This document shows, in pieces, positions 1-7,993 of a stretch of 64,000 bases of DNA. A program made the position numbers and the translations under genes. The first letter of the stretch is position 1; each line of letters opens with the position of its first letter. The stretch comes from Pararcticibacter amylolyticus (GTDB taxonomy: Bacteria > Bacteroidota > Bacteroidia > Sphingobacteriales > Sphingobacteriaceae): positions 219,318 to 283,317 of the forward strand of contig NZ_QEAS01000005.1 of NCBI RefSeq assembly GCF_003130405.1, in the 5' to 3' direction. Below the pieces are notes generated by a model. It did no database searches. It was given only the letters and a program-made list of their open reading frames with translations, and had not been told where the DNA came from.

Positions 1-233
1 AGCATAATTTGCGAATTTAGATTAGTTTAAAGTAGCTGAATGTAATGGTATAGTTTTCGGGATAATGGTTCGGAAAGTATCAGGGGCCTTCATTCCACTT
101 TACGTCTGATAACGTTTTTTTGTCCGGATCATCATTCAAGTTATGGTTCTGTTTGACAGTTGTAAATCGGGTAGAATTCATGGTTATGTTGTTTAAGGTG
201 ACTGCACAAAAAGGTATTATATGATTTTAGAGA

Positions 234-272
234 GCGTGGTTGGTTTTTTTGTATAAACAAAGCTAACCACGC
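234..272. other. Hairpin in the gene-free left end
   Basis: A 14-bp stem (234-247 with 259-272, including G-T wobble positions) closes an 11-nt loop. It lies about 55 nt past the stop of the DinB-like gene and could end its transcript. There is no T-tract on either side, so a terminator role is uncertain. The rest of 1-327 shows no gene, repeat or recognisable site to me. Confidence 0.35.
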
Positions 273-327
273 CGGGTGAAGGCACCGGATATAAATGATT
301 AAAAAGGTAGCAAAAATGTTTAGGTGG

Positions 328-1014
328 TTAGCTTCTTACAGTCTTCCTGTTGTTGCTTTTTGCTTCCATTGATTCGTTTATATGAACAAGCTGATGCCGG
401 AGACACGGCATGAGAATAATACCTGCAACATCTTTCTTTCTCCAGAAGTCTATCAGCCAGTTTGCGGATTCTACATTGTCAACGGCGCCTTCATCGAGTA
501 TCCGTTTAAGGTTGTCCTTGTAAATCTTTCTGTGCAGATCTTCCTGCTTCAGGTTCCGAATTATGTTCTCCGAATTTCTTCCTACTTCTGTTCTGTATGC
601 CTTAAGTTCCGTTATATCTATTAATGAAGAGAAATTCATGATTTCAGTGCTGCTTAAAGAATTTCCTGTATGCCGGACCGGTGATTTGATCTTTTCCTCC
701 CATTTGTCTTTTTCAAAAAGCTGATCCCTGCCTGCAACCAGAAGATTCATAGTGATATCCTCAATCCTGGCTGAATGCCATAGGCCGTATACAATCGTTC
801 TTCCTTTTTTATTTACGGCGAAGCGTAGTGTTTCTTCATCCAGTCCATCCCACAATTCGTCTTCGAACGTGGTATGGACTGTTCCTGACATTTCTGAAGT
901 AAAAACCATTGCATGGAGCTTTAAAGCAAGCTGCTTTGCTGCGTCTATGTTCTCTTTACTTTTAAACATCGAACGAAGTTCCCCAAGGGCTGAGTTCCAG
1001 GCTGGTTTATTCAT
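328..1014 (-). CDS. DinB-like four-helix protein
   Basis: A 228-residue soluble protein without signal peptide or membrane segment. The pattern of an all-helical protein with a GLWHSARIED-type helix (H80) and a C-terminal LRHQLVHINES segment (H207, H211) resembles the DinB/YfiT metal-binding superfamily, in which three histidines from a helical bundle bind a divalent metal. Members include thiol transferases and many proteins of unknown role, so the substrate cannot be named. The ATG at 1014 is 39 bases after the stop of the upstream GH43 gene on the same strand, so the two may be cotranscribed, although nothing in the protein suggests a role in glycan use. Family assignment rests on residue pattern only. 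Confidence 0.55.
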   Translation of the reverse strand: MNKPAWNSALGELRSMFKSKENIDAAKQLALKLHAMVFTSEMSGTVHTTFEDELWDGLDEETLRFAVNKKGRTIVYGLWHSARIEDITMNLLVAGRDQLFEKDKWEEKIKSPVRHTGNSLSSTEIMNFSSLIDITELKAYRTEVGRNSENIIRNLKQEDLHRKIYKDNLKRILDEGAVDNVESANWLIDFWRKKDVAGIILMPCLRHQLVHINESMEAKSNNRKTVRS

Positions 1015-1053
1015 TTTACAAAAATAAGGCGAATAAATATATTTGTGTGGAGG

Positions 1054-2454
1054 CTATCGCTTAAAGATCCAGCTGCCGAAATTAAAGAGCTTCCTGCCTG
1101 CGGTAATGTTCTGGCCCTTGAAAACAAAATAGAGATCATGGATTCCCGTTACCTGCTGACTTACCTTCTCGTTAAGTGTTTCCCATGAGTTCCAGCCACC
1201 AGTTCTTGGTATGTTAACAGAAGCTATTTTAAGGCCATTCAAGCTGTCAGTATGCACTTCCAGGATTCCCCCGTCAAGGCCGGCAGCGACAGAAGCGTGA
1301 AAGCTTGCTGGTGCCGTTGTTCCGAAATCGACAGAGCGGACTTTAATAAAACCGCCTGTCCGGATGTCAGACACAAACACGTTGCCCTTTACGTCTTGTT
1401 CTGTTCTGCATTTTTCTGCCCAGGCTATCGTTGCAGCTTTTATGAGTTGGTAAGGATCAAGAGTGCCAAGGGGCTGTACTCCTTCTTTTGTAGCGCTGAT
1501 TAAGGGTATAGTTCCGTCGGTATTATACCTAAACTCTTCTATGGATGTTGCACGTCCATAGCTGCCGCCGCCGGGCAGCAACCCTGTATGGTAGAACAAG
1601 TAGGATTTGCCCTTAAAGTCGATAATGCCTCCATGGTTGGTAAAACTATTTGTGGCTTGTTCTGTCATGATCTTTCCCTGATATTTCCAGGGGCCGGTTG
1701 GATTGTCGCTCATTGAGTACGATAAGCTTTCGCCTCCCTTGCTCATGCCTGCAAACATTTGGTAGTATTTACCACCTCTTTTATAGAACCATGGACCTTC
1801 CACAAATACATCCTTAGGCCTCTCGGCGTCTTTGTTATCAGGGACCCTGGCTGTCCTAACTCCTCCAAAAGATTCAACAGTTTGAGGCACTTCCACGATA
1901 TTTCCAGACCATGAGACCATATCTTTATTTAATTTTACATAGTAGAGACTGCCGTTTCCCCAGTACAAATAAGCCTGACCGTCGTCGTCAATGAAAACTG
2001 TCGGATCTATATTAGACCAGCTTCCCGTGGTGATTAATGGTTTTCCCAGAGCATCTTTAAACGCGCCTGCAGGACTATCGGCAACAGCGACACCTATTGC
2101 CATGTTATTCTGAGTGGTTTGAGCGCAGATATACCAATAAAACTTGCCATTGCGTTCAATGCACTGAGCGGCCCAGGCCCGGTCCCGCGCCCATGAAAAT
2201 GATTCAAGTGAGATGGGTGAGCCATGGTCTATCCAGTTCACCATGTCAGGCGAAGAAAATACCCTCCATTTTGTCATGTAATAAAAATCATAACCGGGGA
2301 TGTCGTCACCTGTATATACATATACTTTATCCTTATAGACCATCGGTGCGGGGTCGGGGGTATAGTGGGTCTGTATTACGGGGTTTTGAGCCTGGACAGT
2401 GCTGTTTATACTTAGTATAGCAAATAGGTATGCGACGATTTTATATGGCTTCAT
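1054..2454 (-). CDS. Secreted GH43-CBM6 arabinofuranosidase/xylosidase
   Basis: A 466-residue exported enzyme: signal peptide 1-22 ending in VQAQ, five-bladed GH43 catalytic domain to about residue 325, then a CBM6-like beta-sandwich (about 335-466, ending in FNFGSWIFKR). The GH43 triad is visible as D34 (TPDPAP, general base), D150 (NIDPTVFIDDDG, pKa modulator) and E219 (VFVEGPW, general acid). The GH43+CBM6 order is that of bacterial arabinoxylan arabinofuranohydrolases, so removal of arabinofuranosyl side chains from xylan is the likely activity; beta-xylosidase is the alternative. There is no lipobox, so a periplasmic location is expected. Its own promoter copy lies at 2558-2622, giving a leader of about 100 nt and tying it to the xylan regulon. 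Confidence 0.88.
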   Translation of the reverse strand: MKPYKIVAYLFAILSINSTVQAQNPVIQTHYTPDPAPMVYKDKVYVYTGDDIPGYDFYYMTKWRVFSSPDMVNWIDHGSPISLESFSWARDRAWAAQCIERNGKFYWYICAQTTQNNMAIGVAVADSPAGAFKDALGKPLITTGSWSNIDPTVFIDDDGQAYLYWGNGSLYYVKLNKDMVSWSGNIVEVPQTVESFGGVRTARVPDNKDAERPKDVFVEGPWFYKRGGKYYQMFAGMSKGGESLSYSMSDNPTGPWKYQGKIMTEQATNSFTNHGGIIDFKGKSYLFYHTGLLPGGGSYGRATSIEEFRYNTDGTIPLISATKEGVQPLGTLDPYQLIKAATIAWAEKCRTEQDVKGNVFVSDIRTGGFIKVRSVDFGTTAPASFHASVAAGLDGGILEVHTDSLNGLKIASVNIPRTGGWNSWETLNEKVSQQVTGIHDLYFVFKGQNITAGRKLFNFGSWIFKR

Positions 2455-2557
2455 CTTTGTTCAATTATATATCGGTGCTTTAAATGCGTATTCGGGTCTG
2501 TCATGTCTTTTAAATCGACAGGCTTTTTTGTAACCATGGTCAATTCAAGGTACAGGG

Positions 2558-2622
2558 TAAAATTATTCAGGCGTATGGTAATGAGATGATCTGTCTGTCA
2601 AAAAGAATAGGATAAATGTCAA
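2558..2622 (-). promoter_or_regulatory. Regulon promoter copy 1 (GH43-CBM6)
   Basis: Read on the minus strand: half-site TTGACA (2622-2617), 15 nt, half-site TTGACA (2601-2596), 30 nt, then TAATTTTA (2565-2558), a one-mismatch TAnnTTTG -7 box. The ATTTATCCTA block after the first half-site matches copy 3 exactly, and the spacing equals that of the copies before both susC operons. Confidence 0.75.
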
Positions 2623-2671
2623 GTGGATTGCTTACAGGCTGTTTTAAAAGAAAGCGATAGTTTCATGAAAT

Positions 2672-2704
2672 AGGCCAGTTAAACTTCGAAAGTTTAACTG
2701 GCCT
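2672..2704 (-). terminator. Hairpin after the small secreted protein gene
   Basis: A perfect 15-bp stem (2672-2686 with 2690-2704) with a 3-nt loop, about 50 nt past the stop at 2754. It separates the foldase/small-protein unit from the GH43 promoter at 2558-2622. The T-tract is poor. Confidence 0.65.
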
Positions 2705-2753
2705 GTATTAAACAAATAGCCGGTGATCAATGAAAATTATTGAATGTCTGAAT

Positions 2754-3167
2754 TTAATACCAATCAACTGTAACGGTACCAATTCCACTTGAAATATTCA
2801 TATATACATCTATCGTACCCCAATATGAATAGTCCGATATGCTATAACTGAAGTTGTTTGAATTGGGAGTGTTAGAGCTTATCAAGTAGAAAAAGATCGC
2901 GGGAGAATACCCAGACCCTGAATTGTTATAACTCCCGAGATCAAAATAAGTATCGTTAGGATTGGAAGTATAAGTTGGATTGAAACTTCCTGAAATATGG
3001 AGTTCATTACAGTAAGAATTAATGTTTACATGCATTTGATCAATTCCCTCTTCTCCTTCATAATACGGTTTGCGCCAGGGAGAGGTATAAGACTGAGAGC
3101 CTGCAAAAGCCAAATTGCTTGAGAATAACGCGAAAAGCATTGCGAGAATTAAAAATGTTTTTTTCAT
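2754..3167 (-). CDS. Small secreted protein, unknown
   Basis: A 137-residue protein with a clear Sec signal peptide (1-22, ending NLAFA) and a mature part rich in Ser, Tyr, Asn and Thr with a single Cys and no domain I recognise. The short alternating pattern suggests a beta-structured secreted protein. It ends in VTVDWY. It shares loose features with the two small secreted proteins at 16772-17107 and 17325-17717: a similar signal peptide, an internal NINSY/ININ segment and an aromatic C-terminus. It starts 75 bases after the PpiC lipoprotein gene on the same strand and is followed by a strong hairpin, so the two may form one unit. No regulon promoter is seen upstream. Confidence 0.7.
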   Translation of the reverse strand: MKKTFLILAMLFALFSSNLAFAGSQSYTSPWRKPYYEGEEGIDQMHVNINSYCNELHISGSFNPTYTSNPNDTYFDLGSYNNSGSGYSPAIFFYLISSNTPNSNNFSYSISDYSYWGTIDVYMNISSGIGTVTVDWY

Positions 3168-3242
3168 GATTTTTAGATTAAATGATTTATAATTGACCGG
3201 CTATTGTTTAATTCTTTGTTGAATAATCTACTGCTGTTCAAG

Positions 3243-4874
3243 CTACTTACTGCTGGTTTGTGATAAGTATCCGTTTATGATGTTTTTTTCTTCAGGGTAC
3301 TTGACTTTAAGCTTCTCTGCTGTTTGAGCGCTTAATTGTTTCTCTTTTTGCGCATACAATACTTGCTTTATTTGCTCTTTGATGTAGCTAAAAGGTATGG
3401 TACTGGTGCCGTTTCTGGCTGAAACAGATATTAACAGATAATCACCATTCACTTCTACTGGAGGAGAGATCTGGCCAGTTTGTAATGCTAAAGCGGCTTC
3501 CACGAGCTTGGGATCATTTCCCGGATCGTTGATCTTTAGTTCCATAACTCTAGCGTCAGGTAACGGTAGATTGTTAGATACAACGTTATTTTTTCCGGTG
3601 GGTGCGAAACCTTGTAATTTGCGGGATAGTAACATCCGTCCCTGAAAGGCTTTTTGAAAGTCTTTAAATTTGTAGATAAGAACCGTTGCTGATTCAAACG
3701 TCCGGAACTCGCCGTTATGTTTACGATAATAATTATGGAGTTCTATTGGATCAATAACAATCTTTGGATAGATATAATTTCGCTTGTAGTATTCGAGAAA
3801 GATTCTTTGTTGATAATCCTTCCTGAATTGTTGGTAGTCCTTATCGTCCTGTATATTCATTTTTTGTGCTTCGGCAAACAGATATTGTTCGTTAATATAG
3901 GAGTGAAGCATTTTTTTAACGTCTTCCGGCTTGCTGAGAGACCCGAAGAACACGGGTTCATTTTTTACAAATTCATCAAAATCTGAGACAGTATAAGACA
4001 GGCGTTTTCCTTCAAGCGTGTATTTCATCACTATGAGTTTGGGATTAACTCCCGGCCAGCTTTTTTCTATGGCGTTAAACTTTGAAGTAAGTTCCCGGAT
4101 GACAGAGTCATTTATTTCGGGATTAGCCTTGCTTAAGATCTGCTTTTCGCTTTCCCACATATACTTCCTTGTTAACATGGAAACCATATCCTTTTCAATG
4201 CTTTCCTTTTCCTGTTCATAGGTATTCTGTATTAGAGGTTTGATGGCTGCCACATGTGCTGCCACATATCCTTCTTCTGTTTCAACAGGCCCCAGCACAT
4301 CGCCTGCTTTTGCATTTTCAATATCCTTTACATAAATACTAAGCGGAGAATAGGGAAACCGGGATTGCATAACCAGAAACCTGAGACTTCCGTTAGATGA
4401 TGCCCGCTGTTTTAGAATATTAAAATCTTTTTCAGATGTAAGGTGGTTGTCGAATAGTTTTTTATCCTGAGTTTGGATTACCTCTATTGTAAGCTCACGG
4501 GTCCTTTTCACATACGCCCTCCTGAGATCTTTTTCTGTGACCTGAAGTTTAGGCTTCTCTTTTTTGTTCCACACAAAACCATCCACCCTTGAGGCACAAG
4601 AGCGTGATGCATATTCCAGCAACTTGTTTAAAGCACCGATAGTATCAAATCGATGGTCCAACGCGAAAGCAAGTATTCTGCCTTCTTCAATCAGTTTATC
4701 CTGGAAATCCTGATCGGTTAGAGATCTGTATTTTTCATTTTTCCTTTTGGCTTCAAGCTCGGGTGCGGTGAGCTTGTATTGACCAATTTTGAGAACTGTT
4801 TCCTGAATGTTCTTTGTATTGCAGCTAAACAGGAGGATAACAGATAAAATGATATTTAGTGGTTTCTTACACAT
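3243..4874 (-). CDS. PpiC/SurA-like peptidyl-prolyl isomerase lipoprotein
   Basis: A 543-residue lipoprotein (lipobox LFSC, C18) with the layout of SurA/PpiC periplasmic foldases: an N-terminal helical chaperone region, a parvulin-like segment at about 125-215 ending in the usual GDVLGPVETEEGY pattern, a second helical region, and a second parvulin-like segment near 400-500 (TGQISPPVEVNGDYLL). Such proteins catalyse prolyl isomerisation and escort outer-membrane or secreted clients. It lies between the terminator of xus cassette 1 and a small secreted protein gene. Clients could be the abundant SusC/SusD proteins or the neighbouring small secreted proteins; that is inference. Key catalytic residues are not well conserved to my eye, so it may act mainly as a chaperone. 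No regulon promoter precedes it. Confidence 0.82.
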   Translation of the reverse strand: MCKKPLNIILSVILLFSCNTKNIQETVLKIGQYKLTAPELEAKRKNEKYRSLTDQDFQDKLIEEGRILAFALDHRFDTIGALNKLLEYASRSCASRVDGFVWNKKEKPKLQVTEKDLRRAYVKRTRELTIEVIQTQDKKLFDNHLTSEKDFNILKQRASSNGSLRFLVMQSRFPYSPLSIYVKDIENAKAGDVLGPVETEEGYVAAHVAAIKPLIQNTYEQEKESIEKDMVSMLTRKYMWESEKQILSKANPEINDSVIRELTSKFNAIEKSWPGVNPKLIVMKYTLEGKRLSYTVSDFDEFVKNEPVFFGSLSKPEDVKKMLHSYINEQYLFAEAQKMNIQDDKDYQQFRKDYQQRIFLEYYKRNYIYPKIVIDPIELHNYYRKHNGEFRTFESATVLIYKFKDFQKAFQGRMLLSRKLQGFAPTGKNNVVSNNLPLPDARVMELKINDPGNDPKLVEAALALQTGQISPPVEVNGDYLLISVSARNGTSTIPFSYIKEQIKQVLYAQKEKQLSAQTAEKLKVKYPEEKNIINGYLSQTSSK

Positions 4875-5055
4875 GTTAAAATAATTATACCATACATCTT
4901 AGATACCTATAATTGTAAGGGTACACGGCCCCCTGGACAGGAGTATTTCAAGGAAAAGGATTCCGTGAAATTAGCGAACGATGATCTGCCCGGTTTACTA
5001 TGTATTATGTTCTTCAGTAGCTTTTGGGAAATTTATTCCATAACCCAGGTTAAAA

Positions 5056-5090
5056 TACAACAGGTCAGTATCTATATCCGACCTGCTGTA
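5056..5090 (-). terminator. Hairpin ending xus operon 1
   Basis: An 11-bp stem (5056-5066 with 5080-5090, one mismatch/wobble) with a 13-nt loop, about 40 nt past the xusE stop at 5128. It implies that cassette 1 ends with xusE and does not run into the foldase gene. Confidence 0.6.
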
Positions 5091-5127
5091 CGGTGATAAT
5101 AATGCATGATTAATCAGCAATTAATTC

Positions 5128-6162
5128 TCACCTTTTTTCAACGTCAAAATACTCAGCCTTTATTCCCCTGTCCCTGACAATCAGGGTGTCTTTAGTTGCG
5201 TATCGTAAATTTAAGTTCTTAAAATTAACGGTGTAATCCAGATAAATCGCACTGCGGTCTGAACCTCCTATACTATTTTTCTCTCCTTTTGAGATAAACT
5301 TTCCGCTTCCTGCTATTTCAAAATTTGCGGAATTGCTCCCTACAGTGCATGTTCCGTCATCGGCAAAATTTAAAACCAGCGTAAATGGAACGTTAGTACC
5401 CGAACTGTTCTTGATCGCTAGTGGCAGATTGGCTGTTTTCAGTGATCCAGTAGAGATACTGACAACCTCATTGTTTTCGACATAGGGTGTATGGCGAACA
5501 ACGGAAGTTACAGACCCATCAGCTTTTGTAATCTGGTCCGCTCCTTTTCTCAAATAATTCCCGTGCCAGGGATTTACGTACTTAACGGCATAAAGGACAT
5601 AATCTTTGGGTCTTGTTATCCAGTTTTGCATGATAAAGCGGGAGGGATTAGCAACGGCTGGGTTACCCTTAAGAATGGAATCTGCGCCGCTTAGCCCGGT
5701 CATCACCAACGGAATTACATAGGTTCTTGAAATGGAGCTGGGGTCGGCAAAGAAAGCATCGGTTAGCTGAACCTGAACCCCTCCCAGAATACTGCCTGAT
5801 GGAATCGTAATCTGATTGGATGCAAGTGTATAATAGTTTGATGGCATAGGAATGATTTTGGCTCCGCCATTATTAAAATATAAACCATCCAGAAGCGATT
5901 CATCAACTTTTATGTCAATTACAACATTTTCCCGGTTCTCGTAAACTCCTCCTATGGTAGCTTTAATGTCTACTTTATGTTGATTGTCGAGAGAGTTGTC
6001 TACTAACAGCTCTTCTCCGAGGACTACAGTTCTCAGAGGATATTGCGTGGCGAAATAGGCGGCTTTATAATTGAAGTCGGGATAAGCAACCTCCTCGTTT
6101 TTACAGGATACAAGCAAAGTGATCGCAACGGTTAAACCCCTGCATATTCTATTAATTTTCAT
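5128..6162 (-). CDS. xusE: XusE-like surface lipoprotein (DUF1735/DUF5627), copy 1
   Basis: The open frame extends to 6294, but the start at 6162 is preferred: it gives a lipoprotein signal (MKINRICRG...LLVSC, C20) and begins 31 bases after the susD stop, whereas the longer form overlaps susD and starts with non-signal sequence. The product has 344 residues: an N-terminal DUF1735-like beta-sandwich (segments IPMPSNYYTLAS and VQLTDAFFADP) and a C-terminal DUF5627-like sandwich. In xylan loci of Bacteroidota this position (xusE) encodes a surface glycan-binding protein. It is colinear with the copy at 26945-27913 but carries about 20 extra residues near the middle (after DSILKG). It is the last gene of cassette 1; no xylanase follows. 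Confidence 0.85.
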   Translation of the reverse strand: MKINRICRGLTVAITLLVSCKNEEVAYPDFNYKAAYFATQYPLRTVVLGEELLVDNSLDNQHKVDIKATIGGVYENRENVVIDIKVDESLLDGLYFNNGGAKIIPMPSNYYTLASNQITIPSGSILGGVQVQLTDAFFADPSSISRTYVIPLVMTGLSGADSILKGNPAVANPSRFIMQNWITRPKDYVLYAVKYVNPWHGNYLRKGADQITKADGSVTSVVRHTPYVENNEVVSISTGSLKTANLPLAIKNSSGTNVPFTLVLNFADDGTCTVGSNSANFEIAGSGKFISKGEKNSIGGSDRSAIYLDYTVNFKNLNLRYATKDTLIVRDRGIKAEYFDVEKR

Positions 6163-6193
6163 GTTTATCAAGCATTTAATTGTCGTTTTATAA

Positions 6194-7993
6194 CTACTTC
6201 CATCCCTGATTTTGCAAAAGCTGGCTATACTTCCGCACTTCTGAATTAGGAATGGGACCGTAATACATGTAATTCTGATAAGAACGTGTTTCAACGTTGA
6301 ATGGGACGAAAACGCCAGCCTTCAGATCAAGTCCCCGGGTGGTTTCATTGAGCTTGGCTATGTCCACTTTCCAGCGGCGAAGGTCCCAGAAGCGAAAACT
6401 CTCAAAGCATAATTCGAGACGACGTTCGTTCCGGATCAACTCCCGCATTTTATCTTTATCTGTTTTAATTTCCTCCAGATATGGATCATTGTTTAGCCCT
6501 AAAGCCCTTTTACGAATAGCTTTAATGATATCATAAGCTGAATAGCCATGACTGCCCTGACCGGTTGGCCCCCACGCTTCGTTGGCTGCTTCTGCATAGT
6601 CAAGGTATATTTCTGTGTATCGGATCCGTGGAGTGTAATGTGTTTTACCGCTTAACGAAATCGGGTTGCGGTTAACATCCATCCTAAGCCGTTTTCTCAT
6701 ATAATACCCTGTACGTGTAGAGGTTGACCTTGCGTTAATTCCGTCATCGGTTCCCGATCCGCTGCCAGTCAGGATTGTTGAATTTGATACACCAGCCGCA
6801 CTTCCATTATAAATAATATACTTTGCGAGTCTGGGGTCTCTTTGAGAAAATGGATTGGATGAATTGTAGGTTGAATTTGGATGATCAATAGGAAAACCAT
6901 TAGCCATTGGAAAGGCCTCTACGAGGTTTTGTGTCGGATTCATCCTGCCGTTACCAAAGAGGGAAGGGGGGAAGTTTTCTGCTTCGATATCTCCGTTGTT
7001 TGTTTGAATATTTTCTCTCCAGATAATTTCGGGCGGGTTAGCACCGTTACTTATTCCGTCAACCTCATTGGAATTGAAATTAGTATAGTACACGAGACCA
7101 CTTGCCGGTAAGGCGTTAGCACCTCCCTTGTAGTCAATTACGGCTGCAGCATAGTTAGCCGCATCTGCCCATGTCACGGTGTTGGAACTGTGCTGGAAAG
7201 CAGGACTTGCTGCTAGTAATGCCAGTCTTGTGCGGAATGATTTCGCAATTAATCCATTGAACAACTGCCTGCCCGGTTCGCCCATCACCCGGTTATATGT
7301 TTCTGCGTTTTGTGTAATTGTCTTGAATCGATCCGGGATCTGAGACGCATTTACGTTATTATATTCTATGGGCAGGTAAGCTTCAGCACTGTCCAGATCC
7401 TTATAAATTTGTTTCACACAGGCGTCGAAATTAGCACGGGGTATATTGAATTCCGACTTGATAGTCTGATATTCAGTGATAATAGGTACTCCCATTAGCT
7501 GCCCATCGGGGGTGAATCCACCGTGATTACGTAACAGAAAATACATATAGAGACCGCGCAGGCCGAAAGCTTCGCCTCTCATTCTCATGTTGAAAAGCTT
7601 TGCAGCTTCCGGATCTTCCGCCCATTTTACTTTTCCCGATTGTTCAAGGAAAAGATTAATATACTGAATCGCTTCGTATGAACGGTTCCATAACGAAGCA
7701 GGATTGTTGGATGCAGTCCAGGAGCCCGTGGTCATTTGCAGCCAGCCGTCACTGAACTGATTAGTTACAGCATCATCTGTCGCGTAATCTGAATTATCAT
7801 AATAGCCCGGAATAGTTCTGTATGCATTGACCACAACGCCCTGTGCATAGTTCACGTCAGTATACATCTGCTCAATGTTCTTCAGATTCTCAGGTTCGGG
7901 ATCCAGGATATCCTTGCAGCCTGTAAAAACGAGAACTGCCAATCCAATAAATATTATATTAAATTTCATATAATTACTCATTACTTTGTTCAT
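6194..7993 (-). CDS. xusD: SusD/RagB-family lipoprotein (XusD-type), copy 1
   Basis: A 599-residue SusD-like surface glycan-binding lipoprotein with lipobox VFTGC (C26 from the first ATG, C18 if ATG 9 is used), TPR-like helices and the C-terminal RNERRLELCFESFRFWDLRRW signature typical of SusD/RagB. The start shares a TAATG with the stop of the upstream SusC-like gene, indicating translational coupling; ATGs at residues 5 and 9 are alternatives. SusD proteins cap the SusC channel and deliver oligosaccharides. This one pairs with the shorter SusC-like protein at 7993-10860 and is paralogous to 27952-29706. Confidence 0.93.
   Translation of the reverse strand: MNKVMSNYMKFNIIFIGLAVLVFTGCKDILDPEPENLKNIEQMYTDVNYAQGVVVNAYRTIPGYYDNSDYATDDAVTNQFSDGWLQMTTGSWTASNNPASLWNRSYEAIQYINLFLEQSGKVKWAEDPEAAKLFNMRMRGEAFGLRGLYMYFLLRNHGGFTPDGQLMGVPIITEYQTIKSEFNIPRANFDACVKQIYKDLDSAEAYLPIEYNNVNASQIPDRFKTITQNAETYNRVMGEPGRQLFNGLIAKSFRTRLALLAASPAFQHSSNTVTWADAANYAAAVIDYKGGANALPASGLVYYTNFNSNEVDGISNGANPPEIIWRENIQTNNGDIEAENFPPSLFGNGRMNPTQNLVEAFPMANGFPIDHPNSTYNSSNPFSQRDPRLAKYIIYNGSAAGVSNSTILTGSGSGTDDGINARSTSTRTGYYMRKRLRMDVNRNPISLSGKTHYTPRIRYTEIYLDYAEAANEAWGPTGQGSHGYSAYDIIKAIRKRALGLNNDPYLEEIKTDKDKMRELIRNERRLELCFESFRFWDLRRWKVDIAKLNETTRGLDLKAGVFVPFNVETRSYQNYMYYGPIPNSEVRKYSQLLQNQGWK

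Noticed and set aside
6163-6294. N-terminal extension of the first XusE frame
   Set aside because: It overlaps the end of the susD gene; the internal start at 6162 gives a normal lipoprotein signal.
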